Assembly (NCBI GenBank): GCA_017643925.1 | Contig: JAEPML010000001.1 | Coordinates: forward strand, 574,378 to 638,377 | From: Roseibium sp. | GTDB taxonomy: Bacteria > Pseudomonadota > Alphaproteobacteria > Rhizobiales > Stappiaceae | Direction: 5' to 3' | Length of the DNA stretch: 64,000 nucleotides | Shown: positions 54,132 to 63,339 of the stretch, one piece after another | Position numbering within the stretch: the stretch's first letter is position 1 | How the letters are laid out: every line of letters starts with the position of its first letter | Notes under the pieces: generated by a model | The model's database searches: none | What the model was told of the DNA's origin: nothing | Seen by the model: only the letters and a program-made list of their open reading frames with translations | Made by a program: the position numbers and the translations under genes

Positions 54132-55928
54132 TTAAAACGCGTCTGCGCCGACAGACATCATCGTTTCGGAACCCGAAGAAATCCGGGCGAGGTGAGCGGC
54201 CGTTTCAGGCATGGTGCGCTCCATGAAGAAGGTTCCAAAGACCAGCTTGTTTTCAAGCCACTCGGACCTGTCGCCAGCGCCATCGGCGAGTTGTTCCTTG
54301 ATGGATTTGGCCATCTTCGTCCACATGTACCCAAGAGCCACCAGGCCAAAGAGATGCATGTAGTCGACGGAGCCTGCCCCGGCATTGTCCGGATTTTTAA
54401 TGGCGTTGTTCATGAACCACATGGTGGCTCCCTGAAGGTCGTCCATCCCCTTTTTCAAAGGCCCGGTGAAAGCGGCAAGGTCTTCGTTGTCCTTGTTTTC
54501 CTTCAGGAAAGTGTTGACTTCGTTGAAGAAACTCATCACGGCCCGGCCGCCGTTTGCCGGCAACTTGCGGCCGACAAGATCAAGCGCCTGGATACCATTG
54601 GCGCCCTCGTAGATCATGGCAATGCGGGCATCGCGGACAAATTGCTCCATGCCCCATTCGCCAATATAGCCGTGGCCGCCATACATCTGCTGGGCGTTGA
54701 CTGCATTGGCGAAGCCGGTGTCGGTGAGAACGCCTTTGAGGACAGGGGTCATCAGCCCCATCATGTCGTCGGAGAACTGTCTCGAGGTCTCGTCATCAGA
54801 GCGGTGGGAAACATCGCCATGCAGCGCGGTCCAGATGACCAGCGCACGGGCCGCTTCATTGAAGGCACGGATGGACATCAGCGTGCGGCGGACATCCGGA
54901 TGAACGATGATCGGGTCTGCGGGCTTGTCCGGATTCTTGGGACCGGTCAGCGCGCGGCCCTGCAGACGGTCCTTTGCGTATGTCACCGCGTTCTGGTAGG
55001 CGACTTCCGACTGAGACAGGCCCTGTACCGCGACGCCGAGGCGCGCCTCGTTCATCATCGTGAACATGGCCTTCAGACCCTTGTTCTCTTCTCCGACGAG
55101 CCAACCGGTCGCGTCGTCGAAATTCATGACGCAGGTCGCGTTCGCATGGATCCCCATCTTGTGTTCAATGGATCCGCAGGCAACGCCGTTTCTGTCACCA
55201 ACCGAGCCGTCTTCACCGATGGAATTGCGCGGAACGACAAAAAGGGAAATGCCTTTCACACCCTCCGGGGCGCCCTCGATACGAGCAAGTACCAGGTGGA
55301 CAATGTTTTCCGACATGTCGTGTTCACCGGCGGAGATAAAGATCTTCGTACCCGTGATCTTGTAGGAACCGTCCGCCTGAGGGACTGCCTTGGTCCGGAT
55401 CAGGCCTAGATCCGTCCCGCAATGCGGTTCGGTCAGGTTCATGGTTCCGGTCCAGGTGCCGGCGATCATGTTGGGAAGGTAGGTCTGCTTCTGGTCGTCC
55501 GTCCCGTGCAGGGTGAGGGCGGCAACAGCACCGGCCGTCAGACCCGGATACATGGAAAAAGCCATGTTTGCCGAGGAGGCGAACTCGTTGAAAATGGTGG
55601 CCAACGTGTGCGGCAGGCCCTGTCCACCATAGTCTGGATCCGCGGAAAGCGTGCCCCAACCGTTTTCGCAGAATGCCTGGTAGGCTTCGGAGAACCCGCT
55701 CGGTGTCGTGACGGTGCCGTCTTCCTTCCAGGTGCAACCTTCCTGGTCACCGCTCTGGTTCAGAGGCTGGAGGACTTCTTCGGCGAATTTTCCGCTTTCG
55801 CGCAAGATCGCCTCGACAAGATCCATGGGGGCGTCGGAAAAACCCGGAAGGTTTGAATAGCGCTCGTACCCAAATACGTCTTTCAGGAGAAAGAGAGTGT
55901 CATCAACGGGTGCGGTATAGCTCGGCAT
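54132..55928 (-). CDS. Acyl-CoA dehydrogenase, long form with C-terminal domain
   Basis: This flavoenzyme catalyses the first step of beta-oxidation. The 598-residue protein is the long form with an extra C-terminal helical domain, found beside FadB/FadA-type genes. It has [53 protein letters not shown] and the flavin-binding [25 protein letters not shown], with the likely catalytic glutamate in YEGANG. The start at 55928 has a strong GGAGGATTT. It is the first gene of the operon, and a LiuR-like palindrome lies 39-54 bases upstream. Confidence 0.94.
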   Translation of the reverse strand: MPSYTAPVDDTLFLLKDVFGYERYSNLPGFSDAPMDLVEAILRESGKFAEEVLQPLNQSGDQEGCTWKEDGTVTTPSGFSEAYQAFCENGWGTLSADPDYGGQGLPHTLATIFNEFASSANMAFSMYPGLTAGAVAALTLHGTDDQKQTYLPNMIAGTWTGTMNLTEPHCGTDLGLIRTKAVPQADGSYKITGTKIFISAGEHDMSENIVHLVLARIEGAPEGVKGISLFVVPRNSIGEDGSVGDRNGVACGSIEHKMGIHANATCVMNFDDATGWLVGEENKGLKAMFTMMNEARLGVAVQGLSQSEVAYQNAVTYAKDRLQGRALTGPKNPDKPADPIIVHPDVRRTLMSIRAFNEAARALVIWTALHGDVSHRSDDETSRQFSDDMMGLMTPVLKGVLTDTGFANAVNAQQMYGGHGYIGEWGMEQFVRDARIAMIYEGANGIQALDLVGRKLPANGGRAVMSFFNEVNTFLKENKDNEDLAAFTGPLKKGMDDLQGATMWFMNNAIKNPDNAGAGSVDYMHLFGLVALGYMWTKMAKSIKEQLADGAGDRSEWLENKLVFGTFFMERTMPETAAHLARISSGSETMMSVGADAF

Positions 55929-55966
55929 GGAAATCCTCCCAGATCTGCCGTTTGGTATCTAAGCTT

Positions 55967-55982
55967 ACGTTTCCGTAAACGT
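55967..55982. promoter_or_regulatory. LiuR-like operator upstream of acyl-CoA dehydrogenase gene
   Basis: ACGTTT-CCGT-AAACGT is a perfect six-plus-six palindrome embedded in AGCTTACGTTTCCGTAAACG. It closely matches the site ahead of the merR gene (56868-56884) and the known LiuR/PsrA-like ACGTxxACGT style of MerR-regulated fatty-acid and branched-chain degradation genes. It starts 39 bases upstream of the ATG. Confidence 0.7.
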
Positions 55983-56201
55983 CATGTTGGTCGTTATATA
56001 CGCGTCTTGAATTGCTCCGGCAAGTGGTGTCCCAACGGAAGGGATGACAAAAAAATACGTCGAAAACATGCAATTGGAAATGATTTTGAGGTGAGCGGCA
56101 CGTGATTCCGTGCGCGATAGGCTCAAAAAACGCCGGAATTGGCACTTCTCTAAAAAATTGTATTTTCAGAGCTTGCAATCTATAATTTCGTCATGAGCAA
56201 A

Positions 56202-56234
56202 AAAAGACCGCCGAAACGCGTTCGGCGGTCTTTT
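56202..56234. terminator. Strong bidirectional terminator after the merR gene
   Basis: AAAAGACCGCCGAA and TTCGGCGGTCTTTT form a perfect 14-base-pair stem around a five-base loop, with A/T-runs on both sides. It lies 20 bases past the merR stop on the minus strand. Confidence 0.92.
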
Positions 56235-56254
56235 GAAACGGAGCGTGGAAAGTG

Positions 56255-56716
56255 TCAGCCTTCCTCGGATTCCTTCTGCTTGAGCATTCCGGAGACGATC
56301 TCGACGGTGCGGGACAATTCTTCGATTGCCTGCTCGATGTCCTTGCGCTGGTCTTTCAGCACCGAAATCTGCTCGTTGAATTTGGAAAGAGCAACGCGAA
56401 GCTGGGTTACCTGGCCGTCGCGAAGATCATAAAGGTCGAGCATGTCGCGGATCTCGGACAGGGAGAAGCCGACGCGCTTGCCCATCAGAACCAGTTTCAA
56501 GCGCGCGCGGTCACGGCGATTGTAAACGCGGTTCATTCCATCGCGCTTGGGGTTGATCAGGCCCTTGTCTTCATAAAATCTCAGCGTACGGAGAGTGCAG
56601 CCGAATTCCTTGGCGAGATCGCCGATTGTGAATTGGGTTTTCTTGGTGCTGTCGTCCCGCGCGGACACAACGTCCACAAGATCGTCTTCGTTCAGGATCG
56701 AAAGGGCTTCGCTCAT
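56255..56716 (-). CDS. MerR family regulator, LiuR-like
   Basis: This is a 153-residue MerR-type repressor or activator. The HTH starts at about residue 28 (FTIGDLAKEFGCTLRTLRFYEDKGLINPKRDG, with the wing NRVYNRRDRARL). The dimerisation coiled coil runs about 105-145. It lacks the cysteine metal-binding tail of CueR/ZntR, fitting the LiuR group that controls branched-chain amino acid and fatty-acid oxidation. Its promoter region has CTTACGTTTGCGTCAAG, and a matching palindrome precedes the adjacent acyl-CoA dehydrogenase gene. Autoregulation and control of the operon are the natural inference. Confidence 0.88.
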   Translation of the reverse strand: MSEALSILNEDDLVDVVSARDDSTKKTQFTIGDLAKEFGCTLRTLRFYEDKGLINPKRDGMNRVYNRRDRARLKLVLMGKRVGFSLSEIRDMLDLYDLRDGQVTQLRVALSKFNEQISVLKDQRKDIEQAIEELSRTVEIVSGMLKQKESEEG

Positions 56717-57139
56717 AGCAGTTCGTTCTCGGTCTGAAGCCGTTTTCCGGCTTTGTGTTGATGTTTGCGGTTGTTTGAAACCGGTGCCAATGTCGTTTCT
56801 TGTCCGAAAGACGCAGCCGCTGAAGTCTGGCGTTCAGATCTCTGCCGATTTCTTTGCCTCTGTTTAGCTTACGTTTGCGTCAAGGTCTAGTGTCCGGGTG
56901 TCAAAGTTTAAAAGACTGTTAACGAACACCGGGCGATTCGCGGTCAAAATGCAGGATCAGCAAGCATTTTCCCCGTCAAACCGGGCGCTTTTTGCATTTG
57001 GCAACACCAATTAACGCCCTGTTTACCCTAAGTCGACAAAGTCTCTTAAAACGCTGCGCCTTGTTCCGTCTTTGGTGGATCATGGGATGCAGGCAGCTTC
57101 ATCTGCGGTCCTGAAGGACCGTCAGCCCAGGGTCAAGAT
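56717..57139. other. Divergent intergenic region merR / podJ
   Basis: This 423-base region holds the LiuR-like site at 56868-56884 and must contain both promoters. The right half (about 56930-57060) is AT-rich with several short T-runs. I see no gene and no certain promoter. Confidence 0.5.
56868..56884. promoter_or_regulatory. LiuR-like operator upstream of the merR gene
   Basis: CTTACGTTTGCGTCAAG, reading CTTGACGCAAACGTAAG on the minus strand, shares AGCTTACGTTT with the site at 55962-55982. It lies about 152 bases upstream of the merR ATG. On the minus strand TTGACG could also serve as a -35 element. Confidence 0.6.
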
Positions 57140-60100
57140 ATGCCGGCTTGGAAAAAACACGAGGCAGGACGCCGCAGCCGTGATGCGTACGAAGGCGATG
57201 ATTACTACGATGCACCACGCCGCGAACCGGCGCGACATCGCATAGAAAGGCTTACGCGCACCGCGACTGCGCTCGGCAACGGATATGCCCCGCATATGGC
57301 TGATGAGTCAGATGGGGATCTTGACGCCGTGGCGGACGAAATGGATCGGCTTCTGTCCGAGCGTGGCAGGGCCAGACCGCAAAGAAAATCCAGGCAGAAT
57401 CGGTCTGTTCGCGGTGAGCCGGACCGCCGTGGCCATGCGCGCGACGGCAGCGTGAACGAAATCATGGGCGCCCTTGACCGGCTGGACGAACAGGTCCGCG
57501 GCCTCGGAGACCGTGAGTCTTATGAAGAGCGGAGGGACCGTCGTCGTCCGGCGCGTCGTGACTACGATCAGATCGAGGACGAATACCCTTATTCTGCGGA
57601 CGACTATGGTGCCGACGGCTACGAGGACGAGGAAGATTACGACTACGCGCCGCGGCCTGTGCCCGCGCGCGAGCGCAGTCGCCGCGATGCGTCCATGCAT
57701 CTCTACAAGGACCTTGGCCGCCGTATCGACGCGTTGAGAGCGCCGCAGGAAAAGGCTCTGAAGCACGTTCGTTCTGAAATCGGCTCCTTGAAGGACGCCC
57801 TGGGCGGGTTGTCCCGTGGCACCCACCAGACCGTTAATAGGCAGAACGCTGAACTGCGCAGACTCTCCGACATGATCGAGCGTTTGCGCAATGACAAGAA
57901 AAACGACCGGATGGCCAAGGAGATCCGGAAGGAAGTCTCTGACCTGAAGGCAATGGTCGGCAGCACGAATGTCGAGGGTTCCCTGCAGACGCTCGAGCAT
58001 GGTTATTCGCACATTCTTCAGAGGCTGGACGAGCTGTCCCGGTCTTCCGTCGACCCGCGTATTCTGCGTAGCGTCACCGTCCGCCTGAACGAGATCGAGG
58101 ACGCCTTCGCGGCACTTCCGCGCTCCGAGCATATGCTTGTCCTTGAAGATCGGGTCACGAGCATTGCCGAGCGCATGGAAGAGCTTCTTCAGCGCAAGGG
58201 ACATGAAGAAATCGAGCCGCTGCGCGCAGAAATTCGCGAAGTGCGCGGTTTTGTCGAACAGATCGACATCAAGGCATTGGTGGACGGCATCGATGACCGG
58301 ATGAAATTCGTGTCCAGCCGTCTGGACGATCTGGAAGTGCTGGCGCGCGAGCAGCGCGGGCTGGACAGTCGCCTGTCCCAGATGGAACAGCGCATGCCAG
58401 AGCCCGAGACGATCAACCGTTTGCAGGGCCGCCTGGAGGACATCGTCGGAATGATGTCCGACGAGCGCGCGACCCCGGTTGAAACCGAACATCTCAGCCA
58501 GGTGGATCAGCGCCTCAACGAAATCGTCGACCGTCTGGACCGGATGGAACAGGCAGCGCCTTTGCAGACCCCGGATTCCGGTGCGTTCCAAAGTCTCGAG
58601 AAGCGCCTTGAACTCATTTCCGGCAAGATCGAGGCGATCGAGAAGAAAGCATCCCGTCCGGTCCCGGTTCTGGACGCTGCAAACATGCGCGCAGGTGGCG
58701 GGACAGACAACAAGGTCCTGTCACAGCTGCAGGATCGTCTCAATGACCTGAGCGAGCGCCTGGAAGCGCCGAAAGACACGGTCACGACCTCAGATCTTGA
58801 CAAGTTGCGTCACGAAATCGGCTCCATGAGAGCCTCCGTGGCAGCACCGGCCTCGACCGAGGCTCTGGAGCAGCGGATTTCAGATCTTGCGCAGATGATC
58901 TCCAAGGGAGCCGATGCAACTGATGACGGGCGCTTTGAGGAACTGGGCGCCAAGGTTGCGGCTCTGGCCGAACAGATCGAGAGCACGTCCAGCAGGGCGC
59001 TGAGTGCCGAACAGTTCTCGCCGGTCTTCGACCGTATCGAGAAGGGCCTTGAGCAAACGCGTGCCGAAGTGGCCGGTATTGCCAAGGAGGCGGCACAGAA
59101 AGCGGTTGCGAATACACCTTCAGCGAAGAACTCCCAGTATGACGAATCCATCTCGGCGTTGCAGGGCGACCTGAAGCGGCTGCTTGACGCCGCCGAGGGA
59201 AGTGAAGAAAGAACCCGCAATACCTTTGATGGGGTCAAGTCTGTTCTGGGATCACTGACAGAGCGTCTCGACAACCTGGAAAAGGTAGACGCCCCGTCAC
59301 AGAGTGTTTCCGGGGCCGACGACTTTACACCGCTGAAGATCGAGGAGCCGAAGCCGGTCTTCTCGCAGCCGAAGCACGAGGACGAGCCGGCAAAGGCGAG
59401 CAGGGTCCAGGCAGCGGCCGCGCCAATCGGTAACGAAGATCGTGCAAGGGACCGCAAGGCCGACTTCATTGCAGCCGCCCGTCGCGCTGCACAGGCTGCG
59501 TCCGCCGAAGCAGCCAAGCTGGAAAAGGACAAGAAGGCCACTGCGGAAGGTGACGCAGCTGACGAGGAACGCGGCAAGGCCCGTGTCGGCTGGCTGCGCA
59601 ATGTGCTGAAACGTGACAAGAAGAAAGACGCTGAATCCGATATCGGCGAAGAGCGGATCGAGCCGTCTGACGAGCTGGAACTGAGCCCGGAAGACGAAGC
59701 CGACAAGGCGTTTGAAGAGCACGATGCCCCTGTGTTGCCCGGTGACCGCCCGGCTCCTGAAGTCAAGGGTGGTTCCGGTGGCCGCAAGAGAGCCATTCTT
59801 TATGCAGCTGTTGCCATCGCGCTGATGATCGGGACGCTTCAGGTATATCGTATCGCAACGCATGCGCCCGAGGGCGACCAGACGGCGGCCAATTCCGAAA
59901 ACCCGGTCGTGACTGCAGAAGCTCCCCCGGTTCAGGATATTCCGACCGCAGTGGAGGCTCCCCAGGGTTCGGTGGAACCGGGGCCGAACACGGCAATTGA
60001 CCCGCCGCCTCCGGCAGCTGTCCCGCCAATTGAAACCCCGGCCGAAGCGCCGCAGGCTTCGGTCCCCGTCGTTCCGGCTCCAGAGACACGTGAAGTCCCG

Positions 60101-61207
60101 GCGGTCGCAACGGCTCCGGTAACAACACCGCCCGTTTCTGCCGATCCGTCGGGTGAAAAAATCCAGGCGGCATCGACTTCGGGTGCACTCGCACCTGAAA
60201 CAGAGCTCGCGTTTGCACCACCATCCGGCGTGGCAGGAAGCTTTGGCGCGCAGGGGCCAGAGACCTCAGCGGGCTTTACACCGGCGCCATCCCAGTCCAC
60301 CGGGGTAGAAAACGCACCGTCAGCTCTCCTGGCAAATCTGCCGCCGGAAGGCGTCGGACCGATGGCGCTCAGAACGGCAGCCGCAAGCGGGAACCCGGCA
60401 GCCGAGTTCCTCGTCGGTGTCAAATACACCGAGGGTGATGGTGTCACGGCCGACATGGAGAAGGCCGCCGTCTGGTACCAGAAGGCAGCCGAAAAAGGTC
60501 TCGCGCCGGCCCAGTATCGTCTCGCAAGCCTTTACGAAAAAGGCAGGGGTGTTGCGAAAGACCTGCCCAAGGCGAAGGCCTGGTACAGCAAGGCCGCAGA
60601 GTCGGGCAATGCCAAGGCCATGCATAACCTTGCAGTACTCTTTGCTGAAGGCGGCGGCGGTGCACCGGACTACGGGGCTGCTGCCAAGTGGTTCGAATCT
60701 GCGGCCAACTTTGGTGTGAAAGACAGCCTGTTCAATCTTGGCATTCTCTACGCAGGTGGCATCGGCGTCGATAAGGACCTTGTCGCCAGCTACAAGTGGT
60801 TTGCGATTGCTGCTGACCAGGGCGACCCGGAGGCGGCGAAGCGCCGCGATGACGTTGCCAACATGATGGATCAGGAAACCCTGGCCAATGCCCGGCTTGC
60901 AGTAGAAGGCTTCGCGCTCAAGACGCCGAATGCAGCCGCGAACAAGGTGACCATGGAGCAGGGCTGGACGGACAGCAATTCCCTGCCGGCGTCCACGGCC
61001 TCCATCCAGGCCGTCGACAACTCGGCCTTGATCCGTGAGGCGCAGGACAAGCTGAACTATCTCGGCTTCGACACCGGCGCACCGGACGGCCAGATGGGGC
61101 CGCGCACCCGCAGTGCAGTCCGCGCCTTCCAGCGCAGCATCGGCTTGCCTGAGACCGGCATTGTCGACAAGAAACTGATCGACGAGCTGAAAAGCCAGGC
61201 CATCTGA
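57140..61207 (+). CDS. podJ: PodJ-like polarity protein: coiled coil, TM, Sel1 repeats, peptidoglycan-binding domain
   Basis: PodJ organises the cell pole in Caulobacter and rhizobia. The 1355-residue protein starts with a charged, Arg/Asp/Tyr-rich disordered part (about 1-180). A long coiled-coil cytoplasmic region follows (about 190-700), then a charged Ala/Lys-rich linker. One membrane helix lies at about 884-905 (AILYAAVAIALMIGTLQVY). The periplasmic side has a Pro/Ala/Thr-rich linker and three or four Sel1 (TPR-like) repeats at about 1087-1235 (AAVWYQKAAEKGLAPAQYRLASLYEKGRG type). A peptidoglycan-binding_1 domain ends it (about 1294-1350, LNYLGFDTGAPDGQMGPRTRSAVRAFQ). The order matches PodJ. 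It is monocistronic, with a terminator following. Confidence 0.85.
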   Translation: MPAWKKHEAGRRSRDAYEGDDYYDAPRREPARHRIERLTRTATALGNGYAPHMADESDGDLDAVADEMDRLLSERGRARPQRKSRQNRSVRGEPDRRGHARDGSVNEIMGALDRLDEQVRGLGDRESYEERRDRRRPARRDYDQIEDEYPYSADDYGADGYEDEEDYDYAPRPVPARERSRRDASMHLYKDLGRRIDALRAPQEKALKHVRSEIGSLKDALGGLSRGTHQTVNRQNAELRRLSDMIERLRNDKKNDRMAKEIRKEVSDLKAMVGSTNVEGSLQTLEHGYSHILQRLDELSRSSVDPRILRSVTVRLNEIEDAFAALPRSEHMLVLEDRVTSIAERMEELLQRKGHEEIEPLRAEIREVRGFVEQIDIKALVDGIDDRMKFVSSRLDDLEVLAREQRGLDSRLSQMEQRMPEPETINRLQGRLEDIVGMMSDERATPVETEHLSQVDQRLNEIVDRLDRMEQAAPLQTPDSGAFQSLEKRLELISGKIEAIEKKASRPVPVLDAANMRAGGGTDNKVLSQLQDRLNDLSERLEAPKDTVTTSDLDKLRHEIGSMRASVAAPASTEALEQRISDLAQMISKGADATDDGRFEELGAKVAALAEQIESTSSRALSAEQFSPVFDRIEKGLEQTRAEVAGIAKEAAQKAVANTPSAKNSQYDESISALQGDLKRLLDAAEGSEERTRNTFDGVKSVLGSLTERLDNLEKVDAPSQSVSGADDFTPLKIEEPKPVFSQPKHEDEPAKASRVQAAAAPIGNEDRARDRKADFIAAARRAAQAASAEAAKLEKDKKATAEGDAADEERGKARVGWLRNVLKRDKKKDAESDIGEERIEPSDELELSPEDEADKAFEEHDAPVLPGDRPAPEVKGGSGGRKRAILYAAVAIALMIGTLQVYRIATHAPEGDQTAANSENPVVTAEAPPVQDIPTAVEAPQGSVEPGPNTAIDPPPPAAVPPIETPAEAPQASVPVVPAPETREVPAVATAPVTTPPVSADPSGEKIQAASTSGALAPETELAFAPPSGVAGSFGAQGPETSAGFTPAPSQSTGVENAPSALLANLPPEGVGPMALRTAAASGNPAAEFLVGVKYTEGDGVTADMEKAAVWYQKAAEKGLAPAQYRLASLYEKGRGVAKDLPKAKAWYSKAAESGNAKAMHNLAVLFAEGGGGAPDYGAAAKWFESAANFGVKDSLFNLGILYAGGIGVDKDLVASYKWFAIAADQGDPEAAKRRDDVANMMDQETLANARLAVEGFALKTPNAAANKVTMEQGWTDSNSLPASTASIQAVDNSALIREAQDKLNYLGFDTGAPDGQMGPRTRSAVRAFQRSIGLPETGIVDKKLIDELKSQAI

Positions 61208-61214
61208 CACTGAA

Positions 61215-61240
61215 GCTTCAGCCCGGTTTCGGGCTGAAGC
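61215..61240 (+). terminator. Terminator hairpin after podJ
   Basis: GCTTCAGCCCG and CGGGCTGAAGC form a perfect 11-base-pair stem around GTTT, eight bases after the stop. No T-run follows directly. Confidence 0.7.
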
Positions 61241-61531
61241 ACATCTCCAATAACTCCGGACTGAAGCGTCGGTGAAAGCCGCGGCCGTGTTGGCGCGCGC
61301 TCACCAATCAAGCGCTGTTTTCGATTTGGACAGGCCATCTTCATTGCCATAATGCCAATTTGCCAAATCTATGAGGCCAGATAGTGCATAAATTTGTTTC
61401 ATTGGCCAAAACCGGGCCGATGTATGGTTGACACATTGTCCGGCACCGGTCTTTAACCAGTTTAATCTAAATTTAGTGTCCAAGTCTTCGATCTGTCGCA
61501 GCCTCGCTGCAGCTCTATCCGGCGTGACCTC
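61241..61531. other. Gap between podJ and tauE-like gene
   Basis: This 291-base gap is AT-rich in the middle (about 61320-61480), which likely holds the promoter for the tauE-like/TIGR02186 pair. I see no gene. Confidence 0.4.
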
Positions 61532-62461
61532 GTGCAATTATACCTGCCCATAGCCGAAATCCCGGTCAATATCTTCGTGATATTTGCAATGGGTGGCGCC
61601 GTGGGTTTCCTCTCGGGCCTGTTTGGCATCGGTGGTGGGTTTCTGCTGACGCCGCTTCTGATCTTTTCCGGCATTCCACCAGCGGTTTCCGTGGCGACAG
61701 TAACCACGCAGGTCGTCGCGTCCTCGGCTTCCGCCGTCGTCACCTACTGGCGACGAAAGGCCATCGATTTCAAGCTCGCGACCATATTGCTAGGGGGCGG
61801 TGTCCTGGGATCCCTTCTCGGCGTCATCCTGTTCGACATTTTGCAATCGGTCGGCCAGCTCGACCTTGTGATCTCCCTGTCCTATGTCACCTTTCTAGGC
61901 GCTATCGGTGGTCTGATGCTGGTGGAATCGCTCCGGGCGATCCAGCGCCGCAAGGCCGGCTCTGCACCGTCTGCTCGCAAACCGGGACAGCACAACTGGA
62001 TCCATGGACTGCCGCTGAAGGTAAGGTTCCGGCGTTCGAAACTCTATGTCAGCGTCATCCCGGTTGTCGGTCTCGGTTTGGCCATCGGGTTTCTCGGCAC
62101 GGTACTCGGCATTGGCGGTGGCTTCATGATGGTCCCCGCGCTGATCTACCTGCTGCGCGTCCCGACCGGCATCGTTATCGGCACCAGTCTGTTCCAGATC
62201 CTGTTCACGATGGCGGCCGCGACGATTTTCCATGCCATGGGCACCAAGACGGTTGATATCGTGCTGGCCATGACGCTGATGATCGGTGGTGTGATCGGCG
62301 CCCAGTTCGGCGCGCGCATGGGACAGAAGCTGCGTGGCGATCAGCTGCGCCTGTTGCTGGCTCTTCTCGTTCTCGGCGTCGGCCTGCGGTTTGCCGTCGA
62401 CCTGCTCCTGGTGCCGGACGATCTCTACTCCATCGCGATCCGCAAGGGGGCAGGAGCATGA
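61532..62461 (+). CDS. TauE/SafE family sulfite/organic anion exporter
   Basis: This is a 309-residue membrane protein with about eight helices and the duplicated family motifs: FLSGLFGIGGGFLLTPLLIFSGIPPAVSVAT in the first half and GFLGTVLGIGGGFMMVPALIYLLRVPTGIVIGTS in the second. Members export sulfite, sulfoacetate or related anions. The start is a GTG at 61532. It overlaps the next gene by four bases (ATGA), so the two products probably act together at the membrane. Confidence 0.9.
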   Translation: MQLYLPIAEIPVNIFVIFAMGGAVGFLSGLFGIGGGFLLTPLLIFSGIPPAVSVATVTTQVVASSASAVVTYWRRKAIDFKLATILLGGGVLGSLLGVILFDILQSVGQLDLVISLSYVTFLGAIGGLMLVESLRAIQRRKAGSAPSARKPGQHNWIHGLPLKVRFRRSKLYVSVIPVVGLGLAIGFLGTVLGIGGGFMMVPALIYLLRVPTGIVIGTSLFQILFTMAAATIFHAMGTKTVDIVLAMTLMIGGVIGAQFGARMGQKLRGDQLRLLLALLVLGVGLRFAVDLLLVPDDLYSIAIRKGAGA

Positions 62462-63237
62462 TCCGGCATCTTGCGACCCTGTGTGCGATCACCTTGGTGT
62501 TCCTGGGAGAGAGCCTTGCCAAGGACAACAAGGATCTCGTGACCGCGTTGTCATCGGAAGTGGTGTCGATCCAGTCCAACTTCACCGGCACGGAAATCGT
62601 CGTATTCGGCCAGGCCAGTCATATTCAGCAGCAGCCTAACGCACCGGGTGGCTTCGAGCTTGCAATCGTGGTCGAGGGACCGCCCCAGGACATTACCACG
62701 CGGCGCAAGGGACGTTTTCTCGGTGTCTGGGTCAACCGGGAAGCCGAACGGTTCCAGGGCGTTCCGTCCTTCTACGCCGTTGCGAGCACCGCGGACATCG
62801 GCGCCATAGCGGACCGGACCGTTCTTGACGACCTTCGCATTGGCCTCAACCATCTGAATCTTGCGATTTCCGGGTCCTCGAACGTCGCCGTTTCCGACCG
62901 TGACGATTTCCGACGGGCTTTTGTTCGCCTTCGCGAGGAAGCAGGACTTTATTCGGAACAGGAAACCTCGATTGAATTTCTGACCGACACGATGTTTCGC
63001 ACCAACATTCCGCTGCCTGCAAACATCCCGGTCGGGGACTACAAGGTGAAGAGTTTCCTGTTCAACCAGGGCAATGTCGTCTCGCAAACGGAGCAGACAC
63101 TGGCTGTCGCCAAGATCGGTTTTGAGCAGATCACGTTCGAGATGGCACAGAACTATTCGCTGGTTTACGGCGTTCTTGCGGTCATCATCGCCATCTTCAC
63201 AGGCTGGCTGGCCGGGGTGATCTTCCGGAAGGACTGA
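62458..63237 (+). CDS. TIGR02186 family protein
   Basis: This is a 259-residue protein with an N-terminal signal-like segment (IRHLATLCAITLVFLGESLA). A soluble periplasmic part follows (VSIQSNFTGTEIVVFGQASH, then VVEGPPQDITTRRKGRFLGVWVNREAERF). One C-terminal membrane helix lies near 232-253 (VYGVLAVIIAIFTGWLAGVIF). The family is restricted mainly to alphaproteobacteria and is uncharacterised. Its tight coupling to the TauE-like exporter is conserved in this group and suggests a periplasmic accessory or receptor for that transporter. Confidence 0.88.
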   Translation: MIRHLATLCAITLVFLGESLAKDNKDLVTALSSEVVSIQSNFTGTEIVVFGQASHIQQQPNAPGGFELAIVVEGPPQDITTRRKGRFLGVWVNREAERFQGVPSFYAVASTADIGAIADRTVLDDLRIGLNHLNLAISGSSNVAVSDRDDFRRAFVRLREEAGLYSEQETSIEFLTDTMFRTNIPLPANIPVGDYKVKSFLFNQGNVVSQTEQTLAVAKIGFEQITFEMAQNYSLVYGVLAVIIAIFTGWLAGVIFRKD

Positions 63238-63339
63238 GCGTGGCCTGCTTCGGTGAAAGGCGCTTTTTCCTCTGGCGCTGGTGAACTCCCAAGCTATGCT
63301 GATCCCATATTTCAGTTTTTGATTTGGGGCAGAGCTGGC

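Larger units (their letters stand above)
55929..56254. other. Regulatory region of the beta-oxidation operon
   Basis: This 326-base AT-rich gap lies between two minus-strand genes. It holds the merR terminator (56202-56234) and a LiuR-like operator (55967-55982), both listed separately. The remaining stretch 55983-56200 must contain the operon promoter; I see no convincing -35/-10. Confidence 0.6.
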
